A stretch of 64,000 nucleotides of DNA from Streptomyces marokkonensis (GCF_008312835.1 NZ_VSKS01000022.1:62001-126000); one strand, 5' to 3'. Shown: positions 35,156 through 44,031, numbered from the stretch's first letter. Notes: generated from the sequence alone by a model not told the origin. Made by a program: numbers and translations.

Positions 35156-36583
35156 ATGAGCCCAGTACTGATCGCCGTGGTCGGAGTCGTCGTACTCGTC
35201 GTCCTGCTGGCCCTGGTGGTGGTCACCCGTTACAAGGTGGCGGGCCCCAGTGAGGCGTTCATCGTCACCGGACGGCGCGGCAAGAAGTCCACCGATCCCG
35301 AGACCGGCCGGATCTTCACCGACAACAGCGGCCAGAAGGTCGTGGTCGGCGGCGGCGTCTTCGTCGTGCCGTTCGTCCAGCAGAAGTTCACCCTCGACCT
35401 GTCCAGCCGGCACATCCCGATCGCCGTCCGGGGCGCCGTCACCCTGCGCGGGGTGAAGGCCAACCTGGAGGGCGTCGCCATCGTCAAGGTCGGCGGTACC
35501 GAGGACTCGATCCGCGCCGCCGCCCAGCGCTTCCTGCAGCAGCAGGACGGCATCGTCGGGTTCACCCAGGAGGTGCTGTCCGGCGCCCTGCGCTCCATCG
35601 TCGGACGCATGTCGGTCGAGGACATCATCCGTGACCGCGCGGCCTTCGCCGGCCAGGTCGCGGAGGAGGCCGAGGCAAGCCTGTCCGGGCAGGGCCTGGT
35701 GCTGGACGCGTTCCAGATCCAGGACATCACCACCGAGGGTTCCTACCTCGAGGACCTCGGCCGGCCCGAGGCGGCCCGCGCCAAGCAGGAGGCCGACATC
35801 GCCGAGGCCGTCGCCCGGCGGGCCTCCGAGCAGGCGCGGCTCAAGGCGGAGGAGGAGATCGCGATCGCGCAGCGCACCTTCGCCCTGAAGCAGGCCGAGA
35901 TCAAGGCCGAGACGGACGAGGCGGCCGCCCGCGCCAACGCCGCCGGCCCGCTCGCCGAGGCGGCCCGGCAGCAGGAGGTCCTGCAGGAGCAGGAGAAGGT
36001 CGCCACCCGGCAGGCCGCGCTGACCGACCGTGAGCTGGACACCAAGGTCCGCAAGCCCGCCGACGCCGCCCGCTACCAGGCCGAGCAGGAGGCGGAGGCC
36101 CGCCGTATCGCCCTGGTCAAGGAGGCCGAGGCGGCCGCCGAGCGGGCCAGGCTGACGGGTGAGGGTGAGAAGGCCCAGCGCGCGGCCCTCGCCGACGCCG
36201 TGCGCATGGAGGGTGACGCCGAGGCGGCCGCGATCGCCGCGAAGGGCGCGGCGGAGGCCGAGGCGATGCACAAGAAGGCCGACGCCTTCGAGCGGTACGG
36301 CGACGCGGCCGTGCTCCAGATGGTGGTCGAGGTGCTGCCGCAGGTCGTCGGCAAGGCGGCAGAGCCGCTGGCCGCCGTGGACAAGCTGACCGTCATCTCC
36401 ACGGACGGCGCGGGTCAACTCCCGCGCGCGGTCGCCGACAACGTCGCCCAGGGCATGGAACTGCTCAGCTCCACCACCGGCGTCGACCTCGCCCAGCTCC
36501 TCCAGGGACTGGCCCAGCGGGGCAAGCCGGCGACGCCCGCCCCCGTGGAGGCCGGCAACGGGAAGGTCGACATCACGGAGTGA
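35156..36583 (+). CDS. flotillin-like SPFH-domain protein
   Basis: A 475-aa flotillin-type protein. An N-terminal membrane helix (residues 2-24) is followed by an SPFH/Band 7 domain (to about residue 195) including YKVAGPSEAFIVTGRRG and QDGIVGFTQEVLSGALRS. A long Ala/Glu-rich coiled coil (about 200-385) has the flotillin EA repeat pattern, and the C-terminal domain follows. Such proteins oligomerise at the membrane and organise lipid microdomains. AGGAG sits about 10 nt before the ATG. NfeD partner upstream; a terminator hairpin follows. Confidence 0.93.
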   Translation: MSPVLIAVVGVVVLVVLLALVVVTRYKVAGPSEAFIVTGRRGKKSTDPETGRIFTDNSGQKVVVGGGVFVVPFVQQKFTLDLSSRHIPIAVRGAVTLRGVKANLEGVAIVKVGGTEDSIRAAAQRFLQQQDGIVGFTQEVLSGALRSIVGRMSVEDIIRDRAAFAGQVAEEAEASLSGQGLVLDAFQIQDITTEGSYLEDLGRPEAARAKQEADIAEAVARRASEQARLKAEEEIAIAQRTFALKQAEIKAETDEAAARANAAGPLAEAARQQEVLQEQEKVATRQAALTDRELDTKVRKPADAARYQAEQEAEARRIALVKEAEAAAERARLTGEGEKAQRAALADAVRMEGDAEAAAIAAKGAAEAEAMHKKADAFERYGDAAVLQMVVEVLPQVVGKAAEPLAAVDKLTVISTDGAGQLPRAVADNVAQGMELLSSTTGVDLAQLLQGLAQRGKPATPAPVEAGNGKVDITE

Positions 36584-36596
36584 GTCGCACGCCCAG

Positions 36597-36629
36597 GGAG
36601 CCCGGACGCCGGACAGGCGTCCGGGCTCC
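36597..36629 (+). terminator. terminator after flotillin gene
   Basis: 14-bp perfect arms GGAGCCCGGACGCC / GGCGTCCGGGCTCC with a GGACA loop, 13 bp after the flotillin stop codon. Confidence 0.85.
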
Positions 36630-36656
36630 GGTGTTGTGCAGCGACGGAATGCCCTT

Positions 36657-36818
36657 CGAAACATTCGATGACTGCCCATCACGCTTCGGCGCTGTACTGT
36701 CGCTTGGTGCCGCACCCCTCAAGGGAACCCGTTTAGTGAGCCGGTTGAACTGGGATGACGCACACCGGGGCCCTGGTTCGATCAAGCGAAGATTTCGAAA
36801 CATTCACCGAAACTGTTG
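36657..36818. promoter_or_regulatory. CGAAAC-type operator cluster upstream of xlnB
   Basis: The 307-bp spacer before xlnB contains CGAAACATTCG (36657-36667, one mismatch from the CGAAACTTTCG site at bxlE). It also has CGAAACATTCA (36796-36806) directly followed by CGAAACTGTTG (36808-36818), two half-sites 12 bp apart. These probably bind the xylan-responsive LacI-type repressor. Nothing else of note is seen in the spacer apart from the flotillin terminator. Confidence 0.6.
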
Positions 36819-36890
36819 ACGGTTGACGCGCACAGGCCAACACTGTCCGGCATCGACCTCCCCATCGAGCCGTCACAGGAGGCGCACCAC

Positions 36891-37895
36891 ATGAACGTGT
36901 CCGCACCCCCGAAGGCCCGCAGACGCGGCCGCCTGCTGCTCAGCGTCAGGAGTGTCTGGACCATCGCGCTGGCCGCCGTCACCGCGCTGCTCCTGACCGC
37001 CACCACCGCCACCGCCGCCGTCACCACGAACCAGACCGGCACCAACAACGGCTGGTGGTACTCGTTCTGGACCGACGCCCAGGGAACCGTCTCCATGGAC
37101 CTGGGCTCCGGCGGCAACTACAGCACCCGGTGGAGCAACACCGGCAACTTCGTCGCCGGAAAGGGCTGGAGCACCGGCGGGCGCAAGACCGTCAACTACT
37201 CCGGCTCCTTCAACCCGTCCGGCAACGCCTACCTGACGCTCTACGGCTGGACCACCAGCCCGCTCATCGAGTACTACATCGTCGACAACTGGGGCACCTA
37301 CCGGCCCACCGGCGAGTACAAGGGCACCGTCACCACCGACGGCGGCACGTACGACATCTACAAGACGACCCGGTACAACGCCCCCTCCATCGAGGGCACC
37401 AGGACCTTCGACCAGTACTGGAGCGTCCGGCAGTCGAAGCGCACCGGCGGCACCATCACCAGCGGCAACCACTTCGACGCGTGGGCCGGCAAGGGGATGA
37501 ACCTGGGCAACCACAACTACATGATCATGGCCACCGAGGGCTACCAGAGCAGCGGCAGCTCGAACATCACCGTGAGTGAAGGCTCCGGCGGTGGCGGTGG
37601 CGGTGGCGGTGGCGGCGGTGGCGACACCGGCGGCTGCACCGCGACGCTCTCCGCCGGAGAGAGGTTCGGCGACCGGTACAACCTCAACGTCTCGGTGACC
37701 GGCTCCAGCAACTGGACCGTGACCATGCGGGTCCCCTCCCCGGCGAAGGTCTCCTCGACCTGGAACGTCAGCGCCTCCTACCCCGACGCCCAGACGCTGG
37801 TCGCCAAGCCCAACGGCAGCGGCAACAACTGGGGAGCCACGATCCAGACCAACGGCAACTGGACCTGGCCGACGGTCTCCTGCAGCGCCGGCTGA
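36891..37895 (+). CDS. xlnB: secreted endo-1,4-beta-xylanase, GH11 with C-terminal CBM2
   Basis: A 334-aa extracellular xylanase. A signal sequence with an Arg-rich n-region ends near TATAA (about residue 43). The GH11 beta-jelly-roll follows, with nucleophile Glu127 in [12 protein letters not shown] and acid/base Glu216 in [11 protein letters not shown] long Gly linker (about 235-246) leads to a C-terminal CBM2 of about 85 residues bounded by two Cys. Size and layout match Streptomyces XlnB. GGAGG lies 8 nt before the ATG. The next gene, 25 bp on, is the acetylxylan esterase, as in S. lividans xlnB-axeA. Confidence 0.95.
   Translation: MNVSAPPKARRRGRLLLSVRSVWTIALAAVTALLLTATTATAAVTTNQTGTNNGWWYSFWTDAQGTVSMDLGSGGNYSTRWSNTGNFVAGKGWSTGGRKTVNYSGSFNPSGNAYLTLYGWTTSPLIEYYIVDNWGTYRPTGEYKGTVTTDGGTYDIYKTTRYNAPSIEGTRTFDQYWSVRQSKRTGGTITSGNHFDAWAGKGMNLGNHNYMIMATEGYQSSGSSNITVSEGSGGGGGGGGGGGGDTGGCTATLSAGERFGDRYNLNVSVTGSSNWTVTMRVPSPAKVSSTWNVSASYPDAQTLVAKPNGSGNNWGATIQTNGNWTWPTVSCSAG
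37635..37895 (+). repeat. CBM2 module copy 1 (xlnB)
   Basis: This stretch encodes the xylanase CBM2 and is a near-duplicate, at DNA level, of 38659-38919 in axeA. Both run 261 bp from the first Cys codon to the stop, with long identical blocks. It indicates module duplication or ongoing gene conversion. Confidence 0.85.
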
Positions 37896-37920
37896 CCCGC
37901 GTACGAGGAGGACCCCTCAC

Positions 37921-38919
37921 ATGAGCACCGGAAAGCGACAGCCCGTCACCCGGTACCTGATCCCGGGTCTGGCCGTCGCCGCACTGACCGTGGCAGGCAC
38001 CGTGACCTCGGCCGTCGACGCCACCCCGGCGCGCGCGGCCGACTGCAACGGCTACGTCGGACTCACCTTCGACGACGGCCCTTCGACCAGCACCACCATG
38101 AGCCTGCTGAACGCGCTCAGGCAGAACGGGCTGCGGGCCACGATGTTCAACCAGGGCCAGTACGCCGCCGCCCACCCCTCCCTGGTGAAGGCCCAGGTGG
38201 ACGCCGGCATGTGGGTCGCCAACCACAGCTACACCCACCCCCACATGACCCAGCTGAGCCAGTCCCAGATGGACTCGGAGATCGCCCGCACCCAGCAGGC
38301 GATCGCGGCGGCCGGCGGCGGCACACCGAAGCTGTTCCGCCCGCCCTACGGCGAGACCAACTCGACGCTGCGCGCGGTGGAGGCGAAGTACGGCCTGACC
38401 GAGGTCATCTGGGACGTCGACTCGCAGGACTGGAACAACGCGAGCACCGACGCCATCGTGCAGGCCGCCTCCCGGCTGACCAACGGGCAGGTGATCCTGA
38501 TGCACGACTGGCCGGCCAACACCATCGCCGCGATCCCGCGCATCGCGCAGAACCTGGCCTCCCGGGGCCTGTGCGCCGGCATGATCTCCCCGGCGACCGG
38601 CCGCGCGGTGGCCCCCGACGGCTCCGGCGGCGGGGGAGGGGGCGGCGGAGGCGGTGCCTGCACCGCGACCCTGTCCGCGGGCAGCCGCTGGAGCGACCGC
38701 TACAACCTCAACGTCTCGGTCAGCGGTTCGGACAACTGGACCGTGACCATGAACGTGCCGTCCCCGGCGAAGGTCTCCTCGACCTGGAACGTCAGCGCTT
38801 CCTACCCCGACAGCCAGACGCTCGTGGCCAAGTCCAACGGCAGCGGCGACAACTGGGGGGTGACGATCCAGACGAACGGCAACTGGAACTGGCCGACCGT
38901 CTCCTGCAGCACCACCTGA
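37921..38919 (+). CDS. axeA: secreted acetylxylan esterase, CE4 polysaccharide deacetylase with CBM2
   Basis: A 332-aa extracellular enzyme removing acetyl groups from xylan so that XlnB can cut the backbone. The signal peptide ends ARA-ADC near residue 40. The CE4 NodB domain shows TFDDGPS (catalytic base and metal Asp51/52), the metal-binding HSYTH (His102, His106), RPPYGETN and the C-terminal LMHDW. A Gly-rich linker and a CBM2 nearly identical to that of XlnB follow. Transcribed 25 bp behind xlnB, so one operon. Matches S. lividans AxeA in length and order. Confidence 0.95.
   Translation: MSTGKRQPVTRYLIPGLAVAALTVAGTVTSAVDATPARAADCNGYVGLTFDDGPSTSTTMSLLNALRQNGLRATMFNQGQYAAAHPSLVKAQVDAGMWVANHSYTHPHMTQLSQSQMDSEIARTQQAIAAAGGGTPKLFRPPYGETNSTLRAVEAKYGLTEVIWDVDSQDWNNASTDAIVQAASRLTNGQVILMHDWPANTIAAIPRIAQNLASRGLCAGMISPATGRAVAPDGSGGGGGGGGGGACTATLSAGSRWSDRYNLNVSVSGSDNWTVTMNVPSPAKVSSTWNVSASYPDSQTLVAKSNGSGDNWGVTIQTNGNWNWPTVSCSTT
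38659..38919 (+). repeat. CBM2 module copy 2 (axeA)
   Basis: Partner of the 37635-37895 copy. Differences cluster near the 5' part and in a few codons, while blocks such as the [13 protein letters not shown]-coding stretch are almost unchanged. Confidence 0.85.
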
Positions 38920-38970
38920 GCAAGGGGCGGGCCGCGGCGCGGTGTGCGCCGCGGCCCGCCGCACGTCCTG

Positions 38971-39612
38971 TCACAGGTGCTCGCGGAACCAGCCGGCGGC
39001 GAGCTCCGCCACCTGCTCCAGCGCGCCGGGTTCGGGAAAGAGATGGGTCGCGCCGGGCACGACGTGGACGTGGTGGGCGGCGGCGGACAACCGCTCGGCG
39101 GCCCGGTGGTTGAGATCGAGGACGACCTCGTCGTCCCCGCCCACGATGAGCAGCACGGGGGCGGAGACCAGGGGCAGCGCGTCGTCGGCCAGGTCCGGGC
39201 GTCCGCCCCGGGACACCACCGCCGACACCCGCTGGGGACGCTCGGTCGCCGCCACCAGGGCGGCGGCGGCTCCCGTGCTGGCCCCGAACAGGCCCACCGG
39301 CAGGTCCGCGGTGTCCGCACGCCGCTCGAGCCAGTCGACGGCGTGCGCCAGACGCCGGGACAGCAGACCGATGTCGAAGCGGTGCCGGCCGGTCACGGCG
39401 TCCTCGCTCTCCTCCTCGGTCAGCAGGTCCAGGAGAAGCGTGCCGAACCCGGCCAGCTGCAAGGCGGTGGCTACGGCCCGGTTGCGGGGACTGTGCCGTG
39501 AACTGCCGCTGCCGTGCGCGAACAGCACCATCGCGCGCACCCCGGCGGGGATCTCGAGATCACCGGCCAGAGCCGCCCCGTCCGAGGGGATCGTCACCGA
39601 TGCGGAGACCAT
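38971..39612 (-). CDS. alpha/beta hydrolase (dienelactone-hydrolase-like)
   Basis: A 213-aa hydrolase. The strand-turn motif FAHGSGSSRHSPRN (residues about 32-45) and nucleophile elbow GASTG are visible, with GGDDEVV and a final HLFPEPGA supplying the Asp and His. No signal peptide, so cytoplasmic. Proteins of this type are often encoded next to phosphoribosyltransferase domains in Streptomyces; that partner is absent here. Substrate unknown. It is 14 bp downstream of the DUF2267 gene on the same strand and likely co-transcribed with it. Confidence 0.85.
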   Translation of the reverse strand: MVSASVTIPSDGAALAGDLEIPAGVRAMVLFAHGSGSSRHSPRNRAVATALQLAGFGTLLLDLLTEEESEDAVTGRHRFDIGLLSRRLAHAVDWLERRADTADLPVGLFGASTGAAAALVAATERPQRVSAVVSRGGRPDLADDALPLVSAPVLLIVGGDDEVVLDLNHRAAERLSAAAHHVHVVPGATHLFPEPGALEQVAELAAGWFREHL

Positions 39613-39626
39613 GCCCGGTCACCTCC

Positions 39627-40052
39627 TCAGTCGGTGTCCTCGGCGGCACGGCCGACGGGCAGCAGAGCACCGATGTCCTTCGGCAGCGCGGCGGCCACCT
39701 TCTCCGTCAGCTCCGGAGTGAGCGCGGCGTCGAGCACCTCCAGTACGGCGGCGGCCTCCCGCAGGGCCGCGTCCTCGTCCGTCTCCGCGCGGCCGGCGAT
39801 CCGCCCCGCGAACGTGGTCAGGCCGAAGCGCTCGCCCGAGGTGGTCGCCGCGCCCTCGGCGACGGAGTCCCTGGCCTGCCGCATGGGCGCGGCCAGGGTC
39901 GGCGGCAGCTGGGCCGCCACGTGGTCCGTCAGCCCGGACGGCAGCCGTTCGGCCAGCGTGGTCAGCACGGCGCGGGTCGCCGTCTCGGCCGATCCCCGGT
40001 CCGGCAGCCGGGTGAGAGCTTGCACTTTTCCGATGATCTGATCGTGCTGCAT
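39627..40052 (-). CDS. DUF2267 domain-containing protein
   Basis: A 141-aa protein of the DUF2267 family: an all-helical tandem-repeat fold with ATRAVLTTLAERLPSGLTDH in the first half and AAAVLEVLDAALTPELTEKV in the second. Function of the family is unknown; it is frequent in stress-related gene neighbourhoods. A purine-rich AGGAAGGA precedes the ATG. It leads a short operon with the alpha/beta hydrolase and is divergent from the small DUF6343-like gene. Confidence 0.82.
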   Translation of the reverse strand: MQHDQIIGKVQALTRLPDRGSAETATRAVLTTLAERLPSGLTDHVAAQLPPTLAAPMRQARDSVAEGAATTSGERFGLTTFAGRIAGRAETDEDAALREAAAVLEVLDAALTPELTEKVAAALPKDIGALLPVGRAAEDTD

Positions 40053-40208
40053 GAGGCGTCGTCCTTCCTCATGGTGCGGTCGTCCGCGACGGTCGGCGGT
40101 CGGGCACCGGCCGGGTACCCGGAATGCGTGCCCCCAACGAGCGCCGGTTTGCCCTGGTCGCCGAGGGCTACCCGGCCCACGACGGACGTGGCCGAGGAGG
40201 TGTGTGGC

Positions 40209-40544
40209 GTGCGCGACGAACGTACCGGCCAGGGCCGGAAGCCGGTCTCCCGGGCCCGCTCCGGAACGATCGGCCGCCGCTTCCCCCGGACGGGCACCGA
40301 GCCGGTCACCGCGCGCAGCCCGCTGCGCCTGCGTCTCCTGCTCGCCGGGGTCTTCCTGCCCCTCCTCCTCGCGGGCTGCGCGCTCTTCGGCGTCCGGGCC
40401 GCGGACGCCGGTCCCGGGGACAGCCCCGGTCGAGGCCCGCTGATCTTCCTCTCGATCGTCTGCGGAGTCCTCGCCCTGACGGCCCTCCTGGACCTCCTCG
40501 TGATCCTGCGCCGCCTGAGCCGCGAACGGGGCACCGCCCGCTGA
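40209..40544 (+). CDS. DUF6343-like small membrane protein
   Basis: A 111-aa protein with two hydrophobic helices separated by a short polar loop (LLLAGVFLPLLLAGCALFG and FLSIVCGVLALTALLDLLVI). A characteristic GTEPVTARSPLRLRL stretch precedes the first helix and fits the DUF6343 family. GGAGG is 8 nt before the GTG start. The LAGC tetrapeptide resembles a lipobox but sits inside a transmembrane helix. Monocistronic, convergent with the NmrA-like gene. Function unknown. Confidence 0.7.
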   Translation: MRDERTGQGRKPVSRARSGTIGRRFPRTGTEPVTARSPLRLRLLLAGVFLPLLLAGCALFGVRAADAGPGDSPGRGPLIFLSIVCGVLALTALLDLLVILRRLSRERGTAR

Positions 40545-40591
40545 CCGCCGCGTTGCCTCCCTCCTTCACGCCCGGCGGCGGGGCAGGGCCG

Positions 40592-41425
40592 TCAGCGGAA
40601 CGCGGCGACGTTCTCCGCCGCCCACTGCCGGAAGGGCCTGGCGGGGGAGCCGGTGACGTGCGGGACCGTGTCGTGCACCTCGAGCAGTTCGTCGTTGACG
40701 TCCCCGCCCATCAGATCGAGCACCGCGTGCGCGGTCTGCTCGCCCATGAAGGGGGCCATCTGCCGGTGCGCCTCTTCCCGGCCGATCTCCTCGACGGACA
40801 CCTCCTGCCGCAGGGCCGCCCCGATCGCCCGCGCCTGCTGCCGGGGCGTGATCCGTGCCGGTCCGGTCAGTGCGTACGTCCGGCCGCGGTGACCCGGCCC
40901 GGTCAGCGCCGCCCGGGCCACCGCCGCGATGTCGGCGGGATGGACGGCGGGAAGGCCGACGTCCGCGTAGGGCACCCGGATCGACCGGTGCTCCCGGACC
41001 GACGCGGACCACCACAGGGCGTTCGACGCGAACTGGGTCGGGCGCAGGATCGTCCAGCTCATCCCGCTGTCCTGCAGCAGCCGCTCCAGGGCCAGGTTCT
41101 CGGCGGCGGCGGGCAGGTGCGGATGGGTCCGCACCGTGATGGACGACACGAGCACCACGTGCTCCACCCCCGCCCGCCGGGCGGCCGTGACGACGTCCGC
41201 GTCCGCGCCCGCGCCCGGTACGAGGAACAGGGAGCGCACTCCGTCCAGCGCCGGCTTCAGCGAGGCGGGCCGGGCGAGGTCACCCTCGACGGCTTCGACC
41301 CCGTCGGGGAACGAGGCCCGGGCGGCGTCACGGGTCAGGCCTCGCACGGGCGGGGCCCCGGACGTCCGTAACTGCCGCACCAGAGCGCTTCCGATGTTTC
41401 CGGTGGCACCCGTCACAAGGATCAT
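40592..41425 (-). CDS. NmrA-like NAD(P)-binding reductase (atypical SDR)
   Basis: A 277-aa protein with glycine-rich motif TGATGNIGSALV at residues 5-16 and the NmrA-type fold (LFLVPG, VLVSSITV, WTILRPTQF). Homologues are NAD(P)H:quinone-type reductases or redox-sensing regulators. The start was set at MILVTG, with GGGGAGGA just upstream, instead of the longer open frame. Its promoter has MerR-type architecture (19-bp spacer), so induction by a MerR/SoxR-like sensor of redox or toxic compounds is likely. Confidence 0.88.
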   Translation of the reverse strand: MILVTGATGNIGSALVRQLRTSGAPPVRGLTRDAARASFPDGVEAVEGDLARPASLKPALDGVRSLFLVPGAGADADVVTAARRAGVEHVVLVSSITVRTHPHLPAAAENLALERLLQDSGMSWTILRPTQFASNALWWSASVREHRSIRVPYADVGLPAVHPADIAAVARAALTGPGHRGRTYALTGPARITPRQQARAIGAALRQEVSVEEIGREEAHRQMAPFMGEQTAHAVLDLMGGDVNDELLEVHDTVPHVTGSPARPFRQWAAENVAAFR

Positions 41426-41468
41426 CGATGTCCTCCCCTGTCGTCGGTCGGTGATCACGCCCGTCGAG

Positions 41469-41499
41469 ACGCTAGGACCTCGATCAAGGTTCAGGTCAA
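41469..41499 (-). promoter_or_regulatory. MerR-type promoter with 19-bp spacer, NmrA-like gene
   Basis: On the minus strand, -35 TTGACC (41499-41494) and -10 TAGCGT (41474-41469) are 19 bp apart, with a dyad resembling CTTGACCT/AGGT between them. Same design as the ABC-exporter promoter at 25328-25358. The start codon is 44 bp downstream of the -10, leaving a normal leader with a Shine-Dalgarno. Confidence 0.7.
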
Positions 41500-41555
41500 G
41501 GGGAGGCCGGCACGGGGGAGCCGCCGGGGCAGGGGCAGACTCGCGCGCGCCGGGC

Positions 41556-42578
41556 TCACGACCCTTCGAAGCGAGCCGTGCTCTGCCGTACGACCAGGTG
41601 GGTCGCCAGTTCTATGCGCTGCGCCGCCGTGCCCGGGTCGTCCGGGCGCAGGAGCATGCGGGCCGCCTCCTCGGCCATGTGGCGCAGCGGCTGGTGGACC
41701 GTGGTGAGGGGTGGGCTGGACCACTGGGCCAGGGGGACGTCGTCGTAGCCGACCACCGACAAATCCTCCGGTACGCGCAGTCCCCTGACCCGGGCCGCCT
41801 CCAGGACGCCGAGCGCCTGGAGATCGCTGCCCGCGAAGACGGCCGTCGGCCGGCCGGGGCCGTCCAGCAGGTCCATGGCGTGTGCGAAGCCGCCCTGCAC
41901 GTGGAAGTCACCGAAGCGCGTCAGGCCCGGGTCGGTCTCCAGGCCCGCCATCGCCATGGCCGAGCGGTAGCCGTCGAGGCGGGCGAGCGAGCAGAGCATG
42001 TCCTCGGGGCCGGTGATGATGGCGACCCGCCGGTGCCCGAGATCGGTGAGATGGCGGGTGGCGGCCAGGCCGCCTGCCCAGTTCGCCGAGCCGACCGAGG
42101 GGACGTCGGGGTCGGGGTCGCCCGCCGGGTCGATGACGACGAAGGGGATGGCCGCCGCCCTGAGCTGGCGTTTGATGTCCGCCGGAAGTGTGGAGAAGAC
42201 CAGCACGACGCCCAGCGGCCGGCGCTGCAGCACGCCCGGGAGCCACTCCGGCGCGGGGGTGTGCCGGGTGCCGCTCTCGGTGAGCACCACCGTCGCGCGG
42301 TTCTCCTTGGCGACGTTCTCCACGCCCCGGATCAGCTCCATCGCCCAGACGCTCTCGAGCTCGTGGAAGACGATCTCGACGAGCGGGGAGCGGGACGCCG
42401 ACTGGGCACGGCGGCGGTAGCCGTGGGCGTCCAGCAGCCGTTCCACCTTGGCACGCGTCGCGCGAGAGACATCCGATCGGCCGTTGAGGACCTTCGAAAC
42501 TGTCGGCATCGAAACGCCGGCCTCTTTCGCTACCGTGGCCAGGGTGACTCTGCCGCTCGTCTCGTCGTCATCGTGCAT
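41556..42578 (-). CDS. bxlR: LacI-family repressor of xylo-oligosaccharide uptake (BxlR-like)
   Basis: A 340-aa LacI regulator. The helix-turn-helix VTLATVAKEAGVSMPTVSKV (residues 10-29) is followed by the hinge LLDAHGYRRRA and a Peripla_BP_3 effector domain (SVVGYDDVPLAQW near the C-terminus). Divergent from the ABC-importer/GH3 operon, with a CGAAACTTTCG site in between, the sequence I associate with BxlR of S. thermoviolaceus. The ATG lacks a Shine-Dalgarno, but TATCCT (42590-42585) ends 6 nt before it, so the mRNA is probably leaderless. Likely releases DNA on binding xylobiose or similar. Confidence 0.88.
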   Translation of the reverse strand: MHDDDETSGRVTLATVAKEAGVSMPTVSKVLNGRSDVSRATRAKVERLLDAHGYRRRAQSASRSPLVEIVFHELESVWAMELIRGVENVAKENRATVVLTESGTRHTPAPEWLPGVLQRRPLGVVLVFSTLPADIKRQLRAAAIPFVVIDPAGDPDPDVPSVGSANWAGGLAATRHLTDLGHRRVAIITGPEDMLCSLARLDGYRSAMAMAGLETDPGLTRFGDFHVQGGFAHAMDLLDGPGRPTAVFAGSDLQALGVLEAARVRGLRVPEDLSVVGYDDVPLAQWSSPPLTTVHQPLRHMAEEAARMLLRPDDPGTAAQRIELATHLVVRQSTARFEGS

Positions 42579-42584
42579 AGACGC

Positions 42585-42590
42585 AGGATA
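42585..42590 (-). promoter_or_regulatory. -10 element of leaderless bxlR transcript
   Basis: TATCCT on the minus strand, 6 nt before the ATG, fits the TAnnnT pattern of leaderless actinobacterial promoters. No clear -35 is seen. Confidence 0.5.
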
Positions 42591-42694
42591 CGGCACCGTG
42601 CGTCGATAACGGTTTGGGTGAGTACGGACTCGACCGTTGACCGAAACTCCCGTCTGACCTACTGTCCCATGGCATGGACTTTCGGTGATGATGC

Positions 42695-42705
42695 CGAAAC
42701 TTTCG
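42695..42705. promoter_or_regulatory. CGAAACTTTCG operator before bxlE
   Basis: The imperfect palindrome CGAAACTTTCG ends one base before the AAAGG ribosome-binding site of bxlE, in the divergent spacer. It is the exact form I recall as the BxlR-binding sequence, so repressor binding here would block initiation or elongation. A half-site CGAAAC occurs at 42642-42647. Confidence 0.7.
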
Positions 42706-42716
42706 AAAGGCGAACG

Positions 42717-44021
42717 ATGAAGACACGTGCGCGCTTGCCCAGACTGGTCGCCTGCGGTGCGACGCTCGCCCTGGCCCTGACCCTGACGGCCTGCGGTGAC
42801 GGGGACGGCGGGGCGTCGGCGGACGACGGCAAGATCCATGTCCTGGTCTACGGGGACGCCACCAACAAGGTCGAGAAGCAGCTCGTCGACACGTTCAACA
42901 AGACGTCCGACGTCAAGGTCGTCCTCGACACCATCCCCGGTGCGGACTACCAGAAGAAGCTGCAGACGATCATCAACACCCCGCAGGCCCCGGACGTCTT
43001 CTTCAACTGGGGCGGCGGCAGCATCAAGCCGTTCGTCAAGGCCGGCCTGCTGATGCCGCTCGACGACTTCATCAAGAAGAACCCGGACCTGGAGAACAAG
43101 TTCCTGCCGTCCGTCTTCAACAACGCCACCGTCGACGGCAAGCCGTACGGCGTTCCGATGCGCGGCACCCAGCCCGTCCTGCTCTTCCACAACAAGGCGG
43201 TCCTCGACAAGGCGGGCGTCCAGCCGCCGAAGACCTGGGACGAGCTGCTCGACGCCGTCGGGAAGCTCAAGGACGAGGGCGTCACGCCGATCGCGCTCGG
43301 CGGTGGCGACGTCTGGCCGACGCAGATGTGGTTCCAGTACCTCTACGACCGCATCGCCGGACCGGAGCTGTTCGCGAAGGCCGTCGGGGGCGACAAGAGC
43401 GCCTGGGAGAGCGCGGACAGCAAGAAGGCCCTGGACATGATCAGGGAGCTCGTCGACACCGGCGCCTTCGGCAAGAACTACGACTCCGTCAAGTACACCA
43501 ACGGCGGCTCGGTCCAGCTGGTGTCCTCGGGCAAGGCCGGCTTCGAGCTGATGGGCTCCTGGTACTACTCCCAGCAGCTGACGGACCACAAGGAGTTCGC
43601 CGAGAAGGACCTCGGCTACACCGCCTTCCCGACCGTCGAGGGCGGCAAGGGCGACCCGGCCAACGTCGCCGGCAACACCAACAACTACTACTCGGTGATG
43701 AAGAAGACCAAGCACCCCGAGGCCGTCGCCGAGTTCCTGAAGCTCATGTATTCCGACGAGTTCGTCAAGGCGCAGCTGGACATCGGCAACCTGCCGACCA
43801 CGACCAACACCGACAAGTTCATCGAGACCTCGGGCACCCCCGAGTACTCGCGCTTCCAGTACGACCTGGTCGCCGACGCCCCGTCGTTCCAGCTGTCCTG
43901 GGACCAGGCGTACCCGCAGAAGGCGAGCTCGGACATGCACAAGGCCGTCCAGCAGTTCTTCAACGGACAGCTCGACACGGACGGCTTCATCAAGGCCATG
44001 CAGGCCCTCCCGACCGAGTGA
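42717..44021 (+). CDS. bxlE: ABC sugar transporter, substrate-binding lipoprotein (xylobiose type)
   Basis: A 434-aa extracellular solute-binding protein (family 1). A lipoprotein signal ends in LTAC with Cys26 as the lipid anchor, followed by a polar DGDGGASADDG linker. The mature domain shows the typical FFNWGGGSIKPFVKAG and MRGTQPVLLFHNK stretches. It should bind xylobiose or xylo-oligosaccharides released outside by XlnB. The ATG is preceded by GAAAGG 6 nt upstream. First gene of the bxlEFGA operon; 10 bp before bxlF. The sugar is inferred from context. Confidence 0.9.
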   Translation: MKTRARLPRLVACGATLALALTLTACGDGDGGASADDGKIHVLVYGDATNKVEKQLVDTFNKTSDVKVVLDTIPGADYQKKLQTIINTPQAPDVFFNWGGGSIKPFVKAGLLMPLDDFIKKNPDLENKFLPSVFNNATVDGKPYGVPMRGTQPVLLFHNKAVLDKAGVQPPKTWDELLDAVGKLKDEGVTPIALGGGDVWPTQMWFQYLYDRIAGPELFAKAVGGDKSAWESADSKKALDMIRELVDTGAFGKNYDSVKYTNGGSVQLVSSGKAGFELMGSWYYSQQLTDHKEFAEKDLGYTAFPTVEGGKGDPANVAGNTNNYYSVMKKTKHPEAVAEFLKLMYSDEFVKAQLDIGNLPTTTNTDKFIETSGTPEYSRFQYDLVADAPSFQLSWDQAYPQKASSDMHKAVQQFFNGQLDTDGFIKAMQALPTE

Positions 44022-44031
44022 CGAACGGCTC

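Noticed and set aside
37585-37625. GGTGGC tandem repeat as a microsatellite or CRISPR-like array
   Set aside because: It is the coding sequence of the poly-glycine linker between the xylanase and its CBM2, in frame.
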